Positions 23,536-31,237 of a stretch of DNA of 33,161 nt are shown one piece after another. Origin of the DNA: Alkalibacterium gilvum (lineage in GTDB: Bacteria; Bacillota; Bacilli; Lactobacillales; Carnobacteriaceae_A); contig NZ_FNYW01000024.1 in assembly GCF_900109085.1 (NCBI RefSeq), positions 1 to 33,161 of the forward strand. Reading direction: 5' to 3'. Numbering within the stretch: the stretch's first letter is position 1; every line of letters begins with the position of its first letter. Made by a program: the position numbers and the translations under genes. A model generated the notes under the pieces. The model worked only from the letters and a program-made list of their open reading frames with translations, was not told the origin of the DNA and searched no databases.

Positions 23536-23540
23536 TGATT

Positions 23541-23655
23541 ACCTCCTTTTTTATTATTAAGCACTCACTTATATCTTATGGAATAACTTTGATAAAAGTA
23601 TTGTTTAGCTTTCAAGCGTGAAACTTCACTATCAAAATAGTTTTAATTTAATAAA
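23541..23655 (-). repeat. Duplicate of the dps upstream region
   Basis: This segment aligns imperfectly with 23402-23512, sharing CCTCC, TTAAG-N4-NACTTA, TAACT, GCTTTCAA, CTTC and AAATAGTTTTAA in order. The TetR-type palindrome is kept (TAAG-CACTCA-CTTA, 23558-23571), but the -10 is lost. Confidence 0.6.
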
Positions 23656-23680
23656 CTGTTTTCCTTTAATAATTAGAAAA

Positions 23681-25168
23681 TTAAAGTGGTAAATCTTTCT
23701 TGGTGAAGATAATATTTGCTGCTGTGTATAAACCGAAAGCAATTATTCCCAGTGCAATCAGCCCCCAGCCAAACTCTCCACTTGCAAGAATCGCGTCTGT
23801 ATCGAATAAAGTCGTTAAGGTTAGATATTCAAGTATTGCAGGTGTATCATCCATTAACTGTTGGACCATCGTTAGTAAGAAAAATGCAAATGGGATACCC
23901 CCACCAACTGCCAAAGCTACCCCTGTGCGGTTAAATAAAGTAGACGTAAAAAATGAAATCGAGCTAATCGCTAAGATTAAGCTAAATAGGCCGATGCTTA
24001 ACCAAAAATAGGTTTCTCTGTCAAATTCTAATGCCTGATCAACCGCTCTTGCTGATGACACCATCGTGTTATGTGTCATTGTAATAATTTGCTCTTCCTG
24101 CAAACCTGTTGCCTCAATCGCTGCTTCTAACGCAGCAGGATCCTTGGTTAAAGTTAAATTATCCTCTACTTGGTTGCTATTCATATTCAAGGCATTTGCC
24201 GAAGATTCAATGACTGTTTGTAGTAAAAGTCCTGCATTTTCTTCTGTGACCCTAAATGCTGGTTGAGTATCTTCTTGACCTTCTTCAGATTCTTCTACTT
24301 TTTTATTTTCTTTAGATCTTAGACTTTTTACTTCGTTGTTCACAAATTGCTGGTATTCATTAACAGAAATTCCTTTTACTTTTGCCCCTGCTGTCAAAGC
24401 ATCGTTGCTTTCTAAAATCATTTGTGGATCTTTCATTAAATCTTCAGTAGTGATTTTAATATCTTCATCCTCTATATCGTCATCTTCTTCATAGATATCT
24501 TCACGTTCATCTGTAATGATTTTGGCTGTTTCTTCATAAGAATGGTCATTAATGACTTCAGTTAAATAGATTGAATAAGCCTCTAAATCCATATCCCGTG
24601 CTGCAGCTGCATCACGCATAGCTTGTTCATTATCTTCAATTAAGTATAAACGTTCCGATAAATAACGCTTACTTTGATCTAAAGGTTCTGCTGCTGCTTC
24701 TACGTCGTCGGTTATTGGATAACCGGTCACATTATTGTACTGTAATTGAGAGGCCCCTAAACCAGCTAGAGAAACAATAACGTACATTAAAAGAACAGAA
24801 GAGATCATATAAAGTGACTTAGTAAAGATAACACTTCTACGTTTAATTGGAGTCGACAAAGTATAAGCCATTGAACCAGAGTCTACCTCATTAACCACTA
24901 AATTATTCGCTGTAAACACCACATAAACAATTCCTAGAATAAGCGCAATCAGCTTATAAAAATTCTCTAAGTTTCCTAAGAGACTATCCATAGAAGACAA
25001 AAGACTAGAAAATGCTGTCCCCTCGGCGGCTGAAGCAATCGATGCATAACCTGCCGCATCATACCCTATGATAAATCCTGATAAAATAATGGAAGCAACG
25101 ATTGTGATGATTGCCCAGAGCCTCCAATTCGTTTTGACACTTTGCTTAAATATTGGCTTTGAAAACAT
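23681..25168 (-). CDS. ABC-2-type exporter permease with a large acidic loop
   Basis: A 495-residue membrane protein. TM1 is near residues 17-36 (WAIITIVASIILSGFIIGYD). Further helices lie near 72-90 and 115-137, then three or four at 390-490 (WLSIGLFSLILAISSISFFTSTLF and GWGLIALGIIAFGLYTAANIIFT). Between is a soluble stretch of over 200 residues (about 145-385), highly acidic (EREDIYEEDDDIEDEDIKITTEDL, EESEEGQEDTQ). SGSMAYTLSTPIKRRSVIFTKSLY is typical of ABC-2 permeases. It is the last gene of an operon with two ATPases, adjacent to the upstream ATPase with no gap. The substrate is unknown; lipid, peptide or drug export are possible. Confidence 0.82.
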   Translation of the reverse strand: MFSKPIFKQSVKTNWRLWAIITIVASIILSGFIIGYDAAGYASIASAAEGTAFSSLLSSMDSLLGNLENFYKLIALILGIVYVVFTANNLVVNEVDSGSMAYTLSTPIKRRSVIFTKSLYMISSVLLMYVIVSLAGLGASQLQYNNVTGYPITDDVEAAAEPLDQSKRYLSERLYLIEDNEQAMRDAAAARDMDLEAYSIYLTEVINDHSYEETAKIITDEREDIYEEDDDIEDEDIKITTEDLMKDPQMILESNDALTAGAKVKGISVNEYQQFVNNEVKSLRSKENKKVEESEEGQEDTQPAFRVTEENAGLLLQTVIESSANALNMNSNQVEDNLTLTKDPAALEAAIEATGLQEEQIITMTHNTMVSSARAVDQALEFDRETYFWLSIGLFSLILAISSISFFTSTLFNRTGVALAVGGGIPFAFFLLTMVQQLMDDTPAILEYLTLTTLFDTDAILASGEFGWGLIALGIIAFGLYTAANIIFTKKDLPL

Positions 25169-26062
25169 TTATACTTCCTCCTTAAATATTTCAGTGATAT
25201 AATCCTCAAACGAAAATTTAATTTCTTTAAAGTACACTAAATCAAAGTCTTTTAAATCTTGAACCAGTTGATTAATATTTTCATCATTAACTTGAATAAA
25301 AATTTGTAGATCTTCTTTTTTTACCTTATTTATTTGATAGTCCAAACTTAAAAACTGTTCAAAATCAGTACGTGATTTAAATTCCATCCTGAAGACCTTA
25401 TCTTCGTTATAGCGAATTTTTCTCATATCTGTAATGTCGACAATTTTACCTTTTCGAACAACTGCGACTTGATCAGCAACCTCTTCCACTTCTTGAAAGA
25501 TATTACTCGACATAAAAATGGTTTTCCCTTTCGCTTTTTCTTCTTTTAAAAGATTGAGGAAAATATCACGCATTAATGGATCTAAGCCTGTACTTGGTTC
25601 GTCCATGATTAATAGATCGGCATCTGAAGCAAAGGCTGAAACAATAGCTGTCTTTTGTTTCATTCCTTTACTCATCGAACGTACTTTAGCTGTTGCGTCT
25701 AATTGAAGAAGCTTTATTAACTCTTTTGCACGCTCCCAGCTTCCTCTTCCCGATAAATAAATTTGTTCTTTTAAAAATTCTTCTCCCGTAGTATTTCCTG
25801 GAAAGTTGATCTCTCCTGGAATATAAGACACAAAACGTTTAATTTCCGCACTACTTTTCGTCGCATCAAGTCCGTTAATCGTAACTCTTCCCTCATCAGG
25901 ATTTAAAAAGCCCATCATATGTCGTATGGTTATTGTTTTCCCTGCTCCATTCACACCAACAAAACCATAAATTTCTCCTTTTTCAATTTCCAAAGATAAG
26001 TCAAAGACGCCCTGGCCTTTTCCGAAATCTTTCGTTAAATGTTTAATATCAATGCATACCAT
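25169..26062 (-). CDS. ABC exporter ATPase (second of pair)
   Basis: An ATPase of about 297 residues, BcrA/CcmA type. Walker A is GVNGAGKT, the signature is degenerate (SMSKGMKQK in place of LSGGQ), and Walker B is LLIMDEPSTGLDP. A C-terminal extension of about 80 residues follows (FRMEFKSRTDFEQFLSLDYQINKV and onward). I prefer the ATG at 26062 (MVCIDIKHLTKDFG). GAGAGGAG lies about 10 nt before it, within the codons that would follow the alternative ATG at 26083. It overlaps the end of the first ATPase gene by 14 bp and abuts the permease gene, so all three are one operon. Confidence 0.88.
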   Translation of the reverse strand: MVCIDIKHLTKDFGKGQGVFDLSLEIEKGEIYGFVGVNGAGKTITIRHMMGFLNPDEGRVTINGLDATKSSAEIKRFVSYIPGEINFPGNTTGEEFLKEQIYLSGRGSWERAKELIKLLQLDATAKVRSMSKGMKQKTAIVSAFASDADLLIMDEPSTGLDPLMRDIFLNLLKEEKAKGKTIFMSSNIFQEVEEVADQVAVVRKGKIVDITDMRKIRYNEDKVFRMEFKSRTDFEQFLSLDYQINKVKKEDLQIFIQVNDENINQLVQDLKDFDLVYFKEIKFSFEDYITEIFKEEV

Positions 26063-27005
26063 ATTGTAAGTTCTCCTCTCCATCAGCTACTGTTTTATCA
26101 CGGTCATAGAAATCCATAAAATAATCTTCTAGCGTAAATTTAATTTCTGAAATAAATTTAAGCTTTACCTCACTTAATTCCATAAAAAGTTCTTGCATTT
26201 TTTGGTCTGTTACTGTCAACTTTACTTGATTTTGTTTAGGTCTCTTCACTGAAATCGTAAGAGCTGTATTTTTTATAAATTTTTGATAGTCTTTGAAATT
26301 AGCAAACTCAATTTTAAATGATTTATTTGTATTCTGTTTCAGTTCATCTGCTTCTACCGTAGAAACGACAACGCCATCCTTAATAATCGCAATTCGATCG
26401 CAGGTTGCATCTACTTCCGTGAAAATATGACTGGATAGTAGAATAGTTTTTCCTTCTGCTTTTTCTTTCAGAACAAATTGAATAAAACGTTCTTGCATCA
26501 CAGGATCTAATCCGGAAGTCGGTTCATCTAGGATTAAAATTTTTGGGTCGTGCATAAAAGCAGTAACCACTGCCAGTTTTCTTTTCGTTCCGAGACTCAT
26601 CTCTTTAATCGCTTTTGAGCTATCGATTTCGAATAGTTCTTTAAGCTCTTTTGTCTGTGTCATATCTGTCAGCTGTCTTTCCTTTGCCATGTATTCAATA
26701 AACTGATCTCCCGTCATTCCTTTTGGAAAGGCCAGTTCACCTGGCAAGTAACCTACATCGTGTTTAATATTGTCGGCTGATTTCCAGCTGTTTTTACCAT
26801 TAATAGATAATTCTCCGTCATCCAGTTTTGAGAAGCCCATAAGATGCCTTATCGTTGTCGATTTTCCTGCACCATTAGGCCCTAGAAACCCAAAAGTTTC
26901 CCCCTCTTTTACCTCAAAAGAGACATCGAATATTCCACGACCGTGGCCATAATCTTTCGTTGCATGGTTTACTTTTATTACTGACATACCTTCGCCTTCT
27001 TTCAT
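26049..27005 (-). CDS. ABC exporter ATPase (first of pair)
   Basis: A 318-residue ATPase, paralogous to its neighbour. Walker A is GPNGAGKSTTIRHLMGF, the signature reads EMSLGTKRKLAVVTAF (degenerate, as in BcrA-type exporters), Walker B is ILILDEPTSGLDP and the switch histidine is in LSSHIFTEVD. The C-terminal extension (about 215-318) shares FKIEFANFKDYQKFI with the same region of the second ATPase (FRMEFKSRTDFEQFL). Two distinct ATPases with one permease suggest a heteromeric exporter. The ORF start MKEGEGMSVIKV has an alternative ATG at codon 7 (MSVIKV, 26987), better spaced from the purine-rich GAAGGCGA; either is possible. The divergent TetR gene is a likely regulator. Confidence 0.87.
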   Translation of the reverse strand: MKEGEGMSVIKVNHATKDYGHGRGIFDVSFEVKEGETFGFLGPNGAGKSTTIRHLMGFSKLDDGELSINGKNSWKSADNIKHDVGYLPGELAFPKGMTGDQFIEYMAKERQLTDMTQTKELKELFEIDSSKAIKEMSLGTKRKLAVVTAFMHDPKILILDEPTSGLDPVMQERFIQFVLKEKAEGKTILLSSHIFTEVDATCDRIAIIKDGVVVSTVEADELKQNTNKSFKIEFANFKDYQKFIKNTALTISVKRPKQNQVKLTVTDQKMQELFMELSEVKLKFISEIKFTLEDYFMDFYDRDKTVADGEENLQYGMH

Positions 27006-27086
27006 CTATGATATAAGTATTAATAAATTTATTTTTGTATTTTAACTAACATCTGTTATATTTATAACTATACGTGAAAGAGTCAT

Positions 27087-27148
27087 ATGAACAAGAGACA
27101 CCATTTTATATCTGATAATTAATTAACTTTTTCAGATAATATGTTCAT
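27087..27148. promoter_or_regulatory. Nested inverted repeats between the ABC operon and its TetR regulator
   Basis: TATCTGA (27109-27115) and TCAGATA (27132-27138) are exact inverted repeats with a 16-bp gap. Outside them ATGAACA (27087-27093) and TGTTCAT (27142-27148) form another pair. They lie in the divergent intergenic region, where a local TetR protein would be expected to bind. Confidence 0.4.
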
Positions 27149-27174
27149 TAAAATAACGGGAGATGACTTTTATA

Positions 27175-27747
27175 ATGGAACAATTAGACTTAAGAGTACA
27201 AAAAACTTACCGCTCACTTATTGATGCATTCGAAAAGCTATTAAAAGACAAGGAATTTGAAAAAATATTAGTCACCGAATTATGTGAGGCAGCTATGATT
27301 CGACGCCCTACCTTCTATAGCCATTTTCTAGATAAATATGATTTTTTCACTTTCTTTATCAGACACAAGATGAACCTGATTTTTGATAATGTGTTTCAAG
27401 CATTAGATCAAAAGTCAGATGGTGAGGCTTATCATTTCTTTATTTTAGTTTTCGAACAACTTCTAAACCAATCTGATAATTTATTGGAACTTATTTTTAG
27501 CTTACAAATGAAATCTGATATCGTTACAGAATTAAAAGGTATTCAAGAATATGGACAAAGCATGTTGAAAAACCACGTGAATACAGGAAAAAACCATGAC
27601 AATTCAGCTATCGTCAATGAATATAAAAGCCAAATCATTATGGGAATAACAATAAAATCAGTCTATTGGTACAAAAATAATAAACATAACATCAGTAGAG
27701 AAGAGATGACTGTGCTTTACGAAGAGACACTAGAGAAACTATGGTAA
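27175..27747 (+). CDS. TetR-family regulator of the divergent ABC exporter
   Basis: A regulator of about 191 residues. The HTH part reads LRVQKTYRSLIDAFEKLLKDKEFEKILVTELCEAAMIRRPTFYSHFLDKYDFF. The RVQKT..LI.AF start and the RRPTFYxHF recognition helix are typical of the DhaS-like TetR subgroup. The ATG at 27175 is preferred over 27163: CGGGAG (27157-27162) abuts the first ATG directly, leaving no spacing, but is 12 nt before the second. It is divergent from the two-ATPase exporter operon with 170 bp between, the usual arrangement of a repressor and its exporter. Inducer unknown. Confidence 0.85.
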   Translation: MEQLDLRVQKTYRSLIDAFEKLLKDKEFEKILVTELCEAAMIRRPTFYSHFLDKYDFFTFFIRHKMNLIFDNVFQALDQKSDGEAYHFFILVFEQLLNQSDNLLELIFSLQMKSDIVTELKGIQEYGQSMLKNHVNTGKNHDNSAIVNEYKSQIIMGITIKSVYWYKNNKHNISREEMTVLYEETLEKLW

Positions 27748-27760
27748 AAATAAAGAGATA

Positions 27761-27807
27761 AAAACCCGCCTAAAGCAAGTGTTTAAACCTTACTTTAGAC
27801 GGGCTTT
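27761..27807. terminator. Bidirectional terminator between the TetR gene and treC
   Basis: CCCG-C-CTAAAG (27765-27775) pairs with CTTTAG-A-CGGG (27793-27803) with one mismatch. A4 precedes and T4 follows, serving both convergent genes. Confidence 0.8.
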
Positions 27808-27821
27808 TATATTCATTTAAA

Positions 27822-29474
27822 TTATTCTATCAAAAATGCAGCTGTCTCATAGGCTTCCATAACAAATTCTTTCTGAAGTGTTCTTTCACCACTGTTACCT
27901 ATTAAATAACTACTTTGCCCTTTCAGCAGTTCATCTGGAAGGGTTATTGTGTCTGTTTCCTCATAAAAATGGTTTAAAACGAGTAATTTCTGACCTTTAT
28001 ATTCTCTCACATAAGCAAATATACTTTGGTGATTTAAGTTTATCGCTTTATAAGAACCTTCTTGAATAATCGCCAGCTCTTTACGCAAAGAAACCAATTG
28101 CTTGTAATAAGCATAGATGTTTCTACTCTGTTTTATGTTTTCTGTATTGATTTCTTTATAATTATCTGCAACTTTTAACCATGGTAACCCTTTAGTAAAA
28201 CCAGCATTTTCTGTCTGATCCCATTGCATCGGGGTTCTAGCGTTGTCTCTGGATTTATCTCTTATTATATCAAGAGCTTCATTATCCGACATTCCAGCTT
28301 TCTTAAGTTCACTATATGCATTATGTGTTTCGATATCTTTGTAATCATCCAAATTAGAATAATCAGGATTTGTCATTCCAATTTCCTCACCTTGATAGAT
28401 ATAGGGCGTTCCTCTCATCAAGTGAATCGTTTGCGCTAGCATAGTTGCTGTTTCAACTGGATAATTTTTTACATCTCCAAAGCGATTGTTCGCTCGAGGT
28501 TGGTCGTGGTTATTCCAGAATAGGGCATTCCAGCCATCTCCTTTTGCCATTCCCTCTTGCCATTCATTTAAAATTTGTTTTAACTTGAGAAAATCAAAAG
28601 GCATTCTAGTCCATTTTTTACCATCTTTATAATCCACTTTTAGATGATGAAAACTGAAAATCATAGATAATTCATTTGATTCTGGATTAGAATATTTTAT
28701 GCCATTTTCAACAGTTGTTGAGCTCATTTCACCCACTGTTAGGATATCATCATATTTGCCAAATGTTCTTTCATTCAATTCCTTAATGTAGTCATGAACA
28801 ATTGGAGTATCTGTGTAATGTGACTTTCCAACGCCATCTGTAGCATCTTTCAGCTCTTGGTCTTTTCCGATAACGTTGATGACATCAAAGCGGAAACCTT
28901 TTACTCCTTTTTCAAGCCAGAAATTAACTACTTTATAGAGTTCTTCACGCACTTGGGGATTGCGCCAATTCAAATCTGCTTGTGTGACATCGTAAAGGTG
29001 AAGATAGTACTTATTCGTATCGCCAAACTTAGACCATGCTGGTCCACCAAACTTAGACTCCCAATTCGTTGGTAAAGTGCCATCCTCTTGTCTTTCTCTT
29101 AAAATATAAAAGTCTTGGTATTTTTCATCTCCAGCTAGTGCCTTTTGGAACCATTCGTGCTCTGTCGAAGTATGGTTTAAAACCATATCTAGCATCAATC
29201 CAATACCACGCTGACTTGCTTCTTTAACTAGTTTATCAAAGTCATCCCAAGTACCAAATAAGGGATCAATTGATGTGTAATCAGCAATGTCATACCCGTT
29301 GTCATTCTGAGGAGATTTATAAAAAGGATTCAACCAGATCATGTCTGCACCCAACTCGGCTATATAAGGTAACTTTTCTATTACTCCATTTAGATCACCT
29401 ATACCATTGCCTTTTGTATCCTTAAATGACTTCGGGTATGCCTGATAAATAACTTTATCGTGAAAATTTTGCAT
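27822..29474 (-). CDS. treC: Alpha,alpha-phosphotrehalase (trehalose-6-phosphate hydrolase)
   Basis: A GH13 enzyme of about 550 residues that splits trehalose-6-phosphate into glucose and glucose-6-phosphate. It starts FHDKVIYQAYPKSFKDTKGNGIGDLNG, typical of TreC and oligo-1,6-glucosidases. Catalytic residues are Asp197 (GFRFDVINVIG, nucleophile), Glu249 (TVGEMSS, acid/base) and Asp324 (NNHDQPR). The adjacent trehalose PTS gene on the same strand decides for TreC over other GH13 activities. The ATG at 29474 is chosen because AAAGGA stands 8 nt upstream; an in-frame TTG (29498) would lie before that site. It is often named treA in Bacillus. Confidence 0.93.
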   Translation of the reverse strand: MQNFHDKVIYQAYPKSFKDTKGNGIGDLNGVIEKLPYIAELGADMIWLNPFYKSPQNDNGYDIADYTSIDPLFGTWDDFDKLVKEASQRGIGLMLDMVLNHTSTEHEWFQKALAGDEKYQDFYILRERQEDGTLPTNWESKFGGPAWSKFGDTNKYYLHLYDVTQADLNWRNPQVREELYKVVNFWLEKGVKGFRFDVINVIGKDQELKDATDGVGKSHYTDTPIVHDYIKELNERTFGKYDDILTVGEMSSTTVENGIKYSNPESNELSMIFSFHHLKVDYKDGKKWTRMPFDFLKLKQILNEWQEGMAKGDGWNALFWNNHDQPRANNRFGDVKNYPVETATMLAQTIHLMRGTPYIYQGEEIGMTNPDYSNLDDYKDIETHNAYSELKKAGMSDNEALDIIRDKSRDNARTPMQWDQTENAGFTKGLPWLKVADNYKEINTENIKQSRNIYAYYKQLVSLRKELAIIQEGSYKAINLNHQSIFAYVREYKGQKLLVLNHFYEETDTITLPDELLKGQSSYLIGNSGERTLQKEFVMEAYETAAFLIE

Positions 29475-29614
29475 TTTACTTATCCTTTCTCTTTTCAAAT
29501 GAAAAAGGATACTTTTTTTAAATGCGCTTCTTCCAGTAAACTTACTAGAATTAAACCCATTTATTGAAAATATCCTCTCTCTTTAAAATTTTTCAAACAT
29601 ATTTACTCTTAATT

Positions 29615-31069
29615 TTAATTACCTAGTTTTGGAATAGGTAGATTGTCGTTTTCCCAACTCGTCATAATATTATTTTTCTCAAATACAATAACTAGGGCGA
29701 TCGGTACAATAATAGCTACTGCCATAGCTATAAAGAACCATAATAAACCTGACTGAATACTCAAGAAACCTGGTAAGCCTCCGACACCGATATTAAAGGC
29801 AGTGACGTCCATAGCAACTGAAATCATTCCCGCAAAAGCAGAGCCGATCATTCCAGCCACAAATGGATAAACATATTTAATATTTATACCAAACAAAGCC
29901 GGTTCAGTGACACCAAGGTAAGCTGAAATTGCCGCTGGTACAGAGACAGCTTTTTCTTTTTCATCCCCACGATGCAACCAGATAACACCCATTACAGCAG
30001 AAGCTTGAGCAATATTTGATAAAGCAATCATTGGCCACAAGTTTGTACCACCATAGTCAGCAACGAGCTGTAAGTCGATTGCATTGGTCATGTGGTGCAA
30101 GCCTGTAATAACAAGCGGTGCATAAAGTCCACCAAAAATAAATCCAAAGACCCAGTTGAATGTTCCGCTCAATCCCCAGTTAACAGCTAGTGACAGCCAA
30201 GTACCCAGCTGCCAGCCGATTGGGCCAATAATAGCATGTGCGACAAAAATCGTTGGAATCAAAGCAAGTAATGGAACAAAAATCATGGATACTGCTTCCG
30301 GTATTACGCGGCGTAGCCATTTTTCAAGAATAACTAATAAGAAGGCAGCCATCATAGCTGGAATCACTTGCGCCTGGTAACCAATCATATCTAATTGGAA
30401 GAATCCAAAGTCCCAATAGGGCACTTCACCGGCTACAATATCTTGAACACCATAGGCATTAAGTAATTGCCCTGAAACCAGAGTCAATCCGAGCACAATA
30501 CCTAAAATTTGAGTAGTTCCCATTTTACGTGTAACACTCCACGTTATACCTACAGGAAGCATATGAAATATCGCTTCTGCTGGAAGCCACAAGAATGCAT
30601 TGACTCCACTCCAAAATACTGATGTTTCAACAATTGTTTGACCATCTAAAAACCACATTGGTACGGCTTCTAAAACGTTCCTAAAACCTAAAATTAGACC
30701 ACCAATAATAATTGCGGGAATCAAGGGGGTGAAAATTTCTGCCAAAGCCGCCATAATACGCTGCAAAGGATTCATGTTTTTCTTACCCGCTCCCTTAACT
30801 TCGTCTTTCGAAACACCTTCCAGCCCTGATACAGCTGAAAACTCATTATAAAAATCACCAACACGGTTTCCAACAATAACCTGAAATTGGCCTGCCTGTG
30901 TGAAGGTCCCTTTAACTGACTCGATATCTTCGATTCTTTCTTTGTCTGCTTTTGATGGATCATTCAGTACAAAACGCATGCGTGTCGCGCAATGAGTGAC
31001 AGCGCTGACGTTCTTTTTACCGCCGATTGCATCAAGTAGCTCCTGTGCATCTTTCTTAAAATCTGCCAT
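29615..31069 (-). CDS. treB: PTS trehalose-specific EIIBC component
   Basis: A membrane transporter of about 484 residues. The EIIB domain (1-85) carries the phospho-acceptor Cys27 in AVTHCATRMRFVL. The EIIC domain (about 105-470) has roughly ten hydrophobic segments, including MNPLQRIMAALAEIFTPLIPAIIIGGLILGFRN and PLVITGLHHMTNAIDLQLV. It has no EIIA domain, so it must receive phosphate from another PTS EIIA, as trehalose systems often do. The ATG at 31069 (MADFKKD) is backed by GGGAGG nearby; the open frame extends 26 codons upstream through promoter and operator sequence, which is not coding. It precedes treC by 140 bp. Also named treP in Bacillus. Confidence 0.93.
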   Translation of the reverse strand: MADFKKDAQELLDAIGGKKNVSAVTHCATRMRFVLNDPSKADKERIEDIESVKGTFTQAGQFQVIVGNRVGDFYNEFSAVSGLEGVSKDEVKGAGKKNMNPLQRIMAALAEIFTPLIPAIIIGGLILGFRNVLEAVPMWFLDGQTIVETSVFWSGVNAFLWLPAEAIFHMLPVGITWSVTRKMGTTQILGIVLGLTLVSGQLLNAYGVQDIVAGEVPYWDFGFFQLDMIGYQAQVIPAMMAAFLLVILEKWLRRVIPEAVSMIFVPLLALIPTIFVAHAIIGPIGWQLGTWLSLAVNWGLSGTFNWVFGFIFGGLYAPLVITGLHHMTNAIDLQLVADYGGTNLWPMIALSNIAQASAVMGVIWLHRGDEKEKAVSVPAAISAYLGVTEPALFGINIKYVYPFVAGMIGSAFAGMISVAMDVTAFNIGVGGLPGFLSIQSGLLWFFIAMAVAIIVPIALVIVFEKNNIMTSWENDNLPIPKLGN

Positions 31070-31090
31070 TATTATTTCCTCCCTTGAGTA

Positions 31091-31106
31091 ACTTGTATAT
31101 ACAAGT
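31091..31106. promoter_or_regulatory. TreR operator
   Basis: ACTTGTATATACAAGT is a perfect 16-bp palindrome containing TTGTATATACAA, the known core of TreR boxes in Firmicutes. It lies just downstream of the predicted treB transcription start, so bound TreR would block elongation or initiation. Confidence 0.88.
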
Positions 31107-31118
31107 TTTATTGATTTA

Positions 31119-31147
31119 ACTATAATATAACCCAGAATCAAATGCAA
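31119..31147 (-). promoter_or_regulatory. Promoter of the treBC operon
   Basis: On the minus strand TTGCAT (complement of 31142-31147) and TATAGT (complement of 31119-31124) are separated by 17 bp. The cre overlaps the -35. Confidence 0.7.
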
Positions 31148-31156
31148 GCGTTTTCA
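31143..31156 (-). promoter_or_regulatory. cre site (CcpA) at treB
   Basis: On the minus strand TGAAAACGCTTGCA matches the cre consensus TGWAARCGYTWNCA at every position. Overlap with the -35 predicts glucose repression through CcpA. Confidence 0.85.
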
Positions 31157-31187
31157 ATACTCTTTTTACTTTTACCTAAATGTTTAG

Positions 31188-31226
31188 AAAGCCCCGGTTA
31201 CTCTGAATGAGTAACCGGGGCTTTTT
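31188..31226. terminator. Terminator after folC
   Basis: A perfect 16-bp GC-rich stem (31188-31203 with 31209-31224, core GCCCCGGTTACTC) with loop TGAAT. The plus strand continues with T residues. It lies 11 bp beyond the folC stop and isolates folC from the tre promoter. Confidence 0.88.
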
Positions 31227-31237
31227 CCGTCACTTTT

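Noticed and set aside
31070-31147. N-terminal extension of treB by 26 codons
   Set aside because: The extension covers the promoter -10, the TreR palindrome and the ribosome site; MADFKKD at 31069 is the normal EIIB start.
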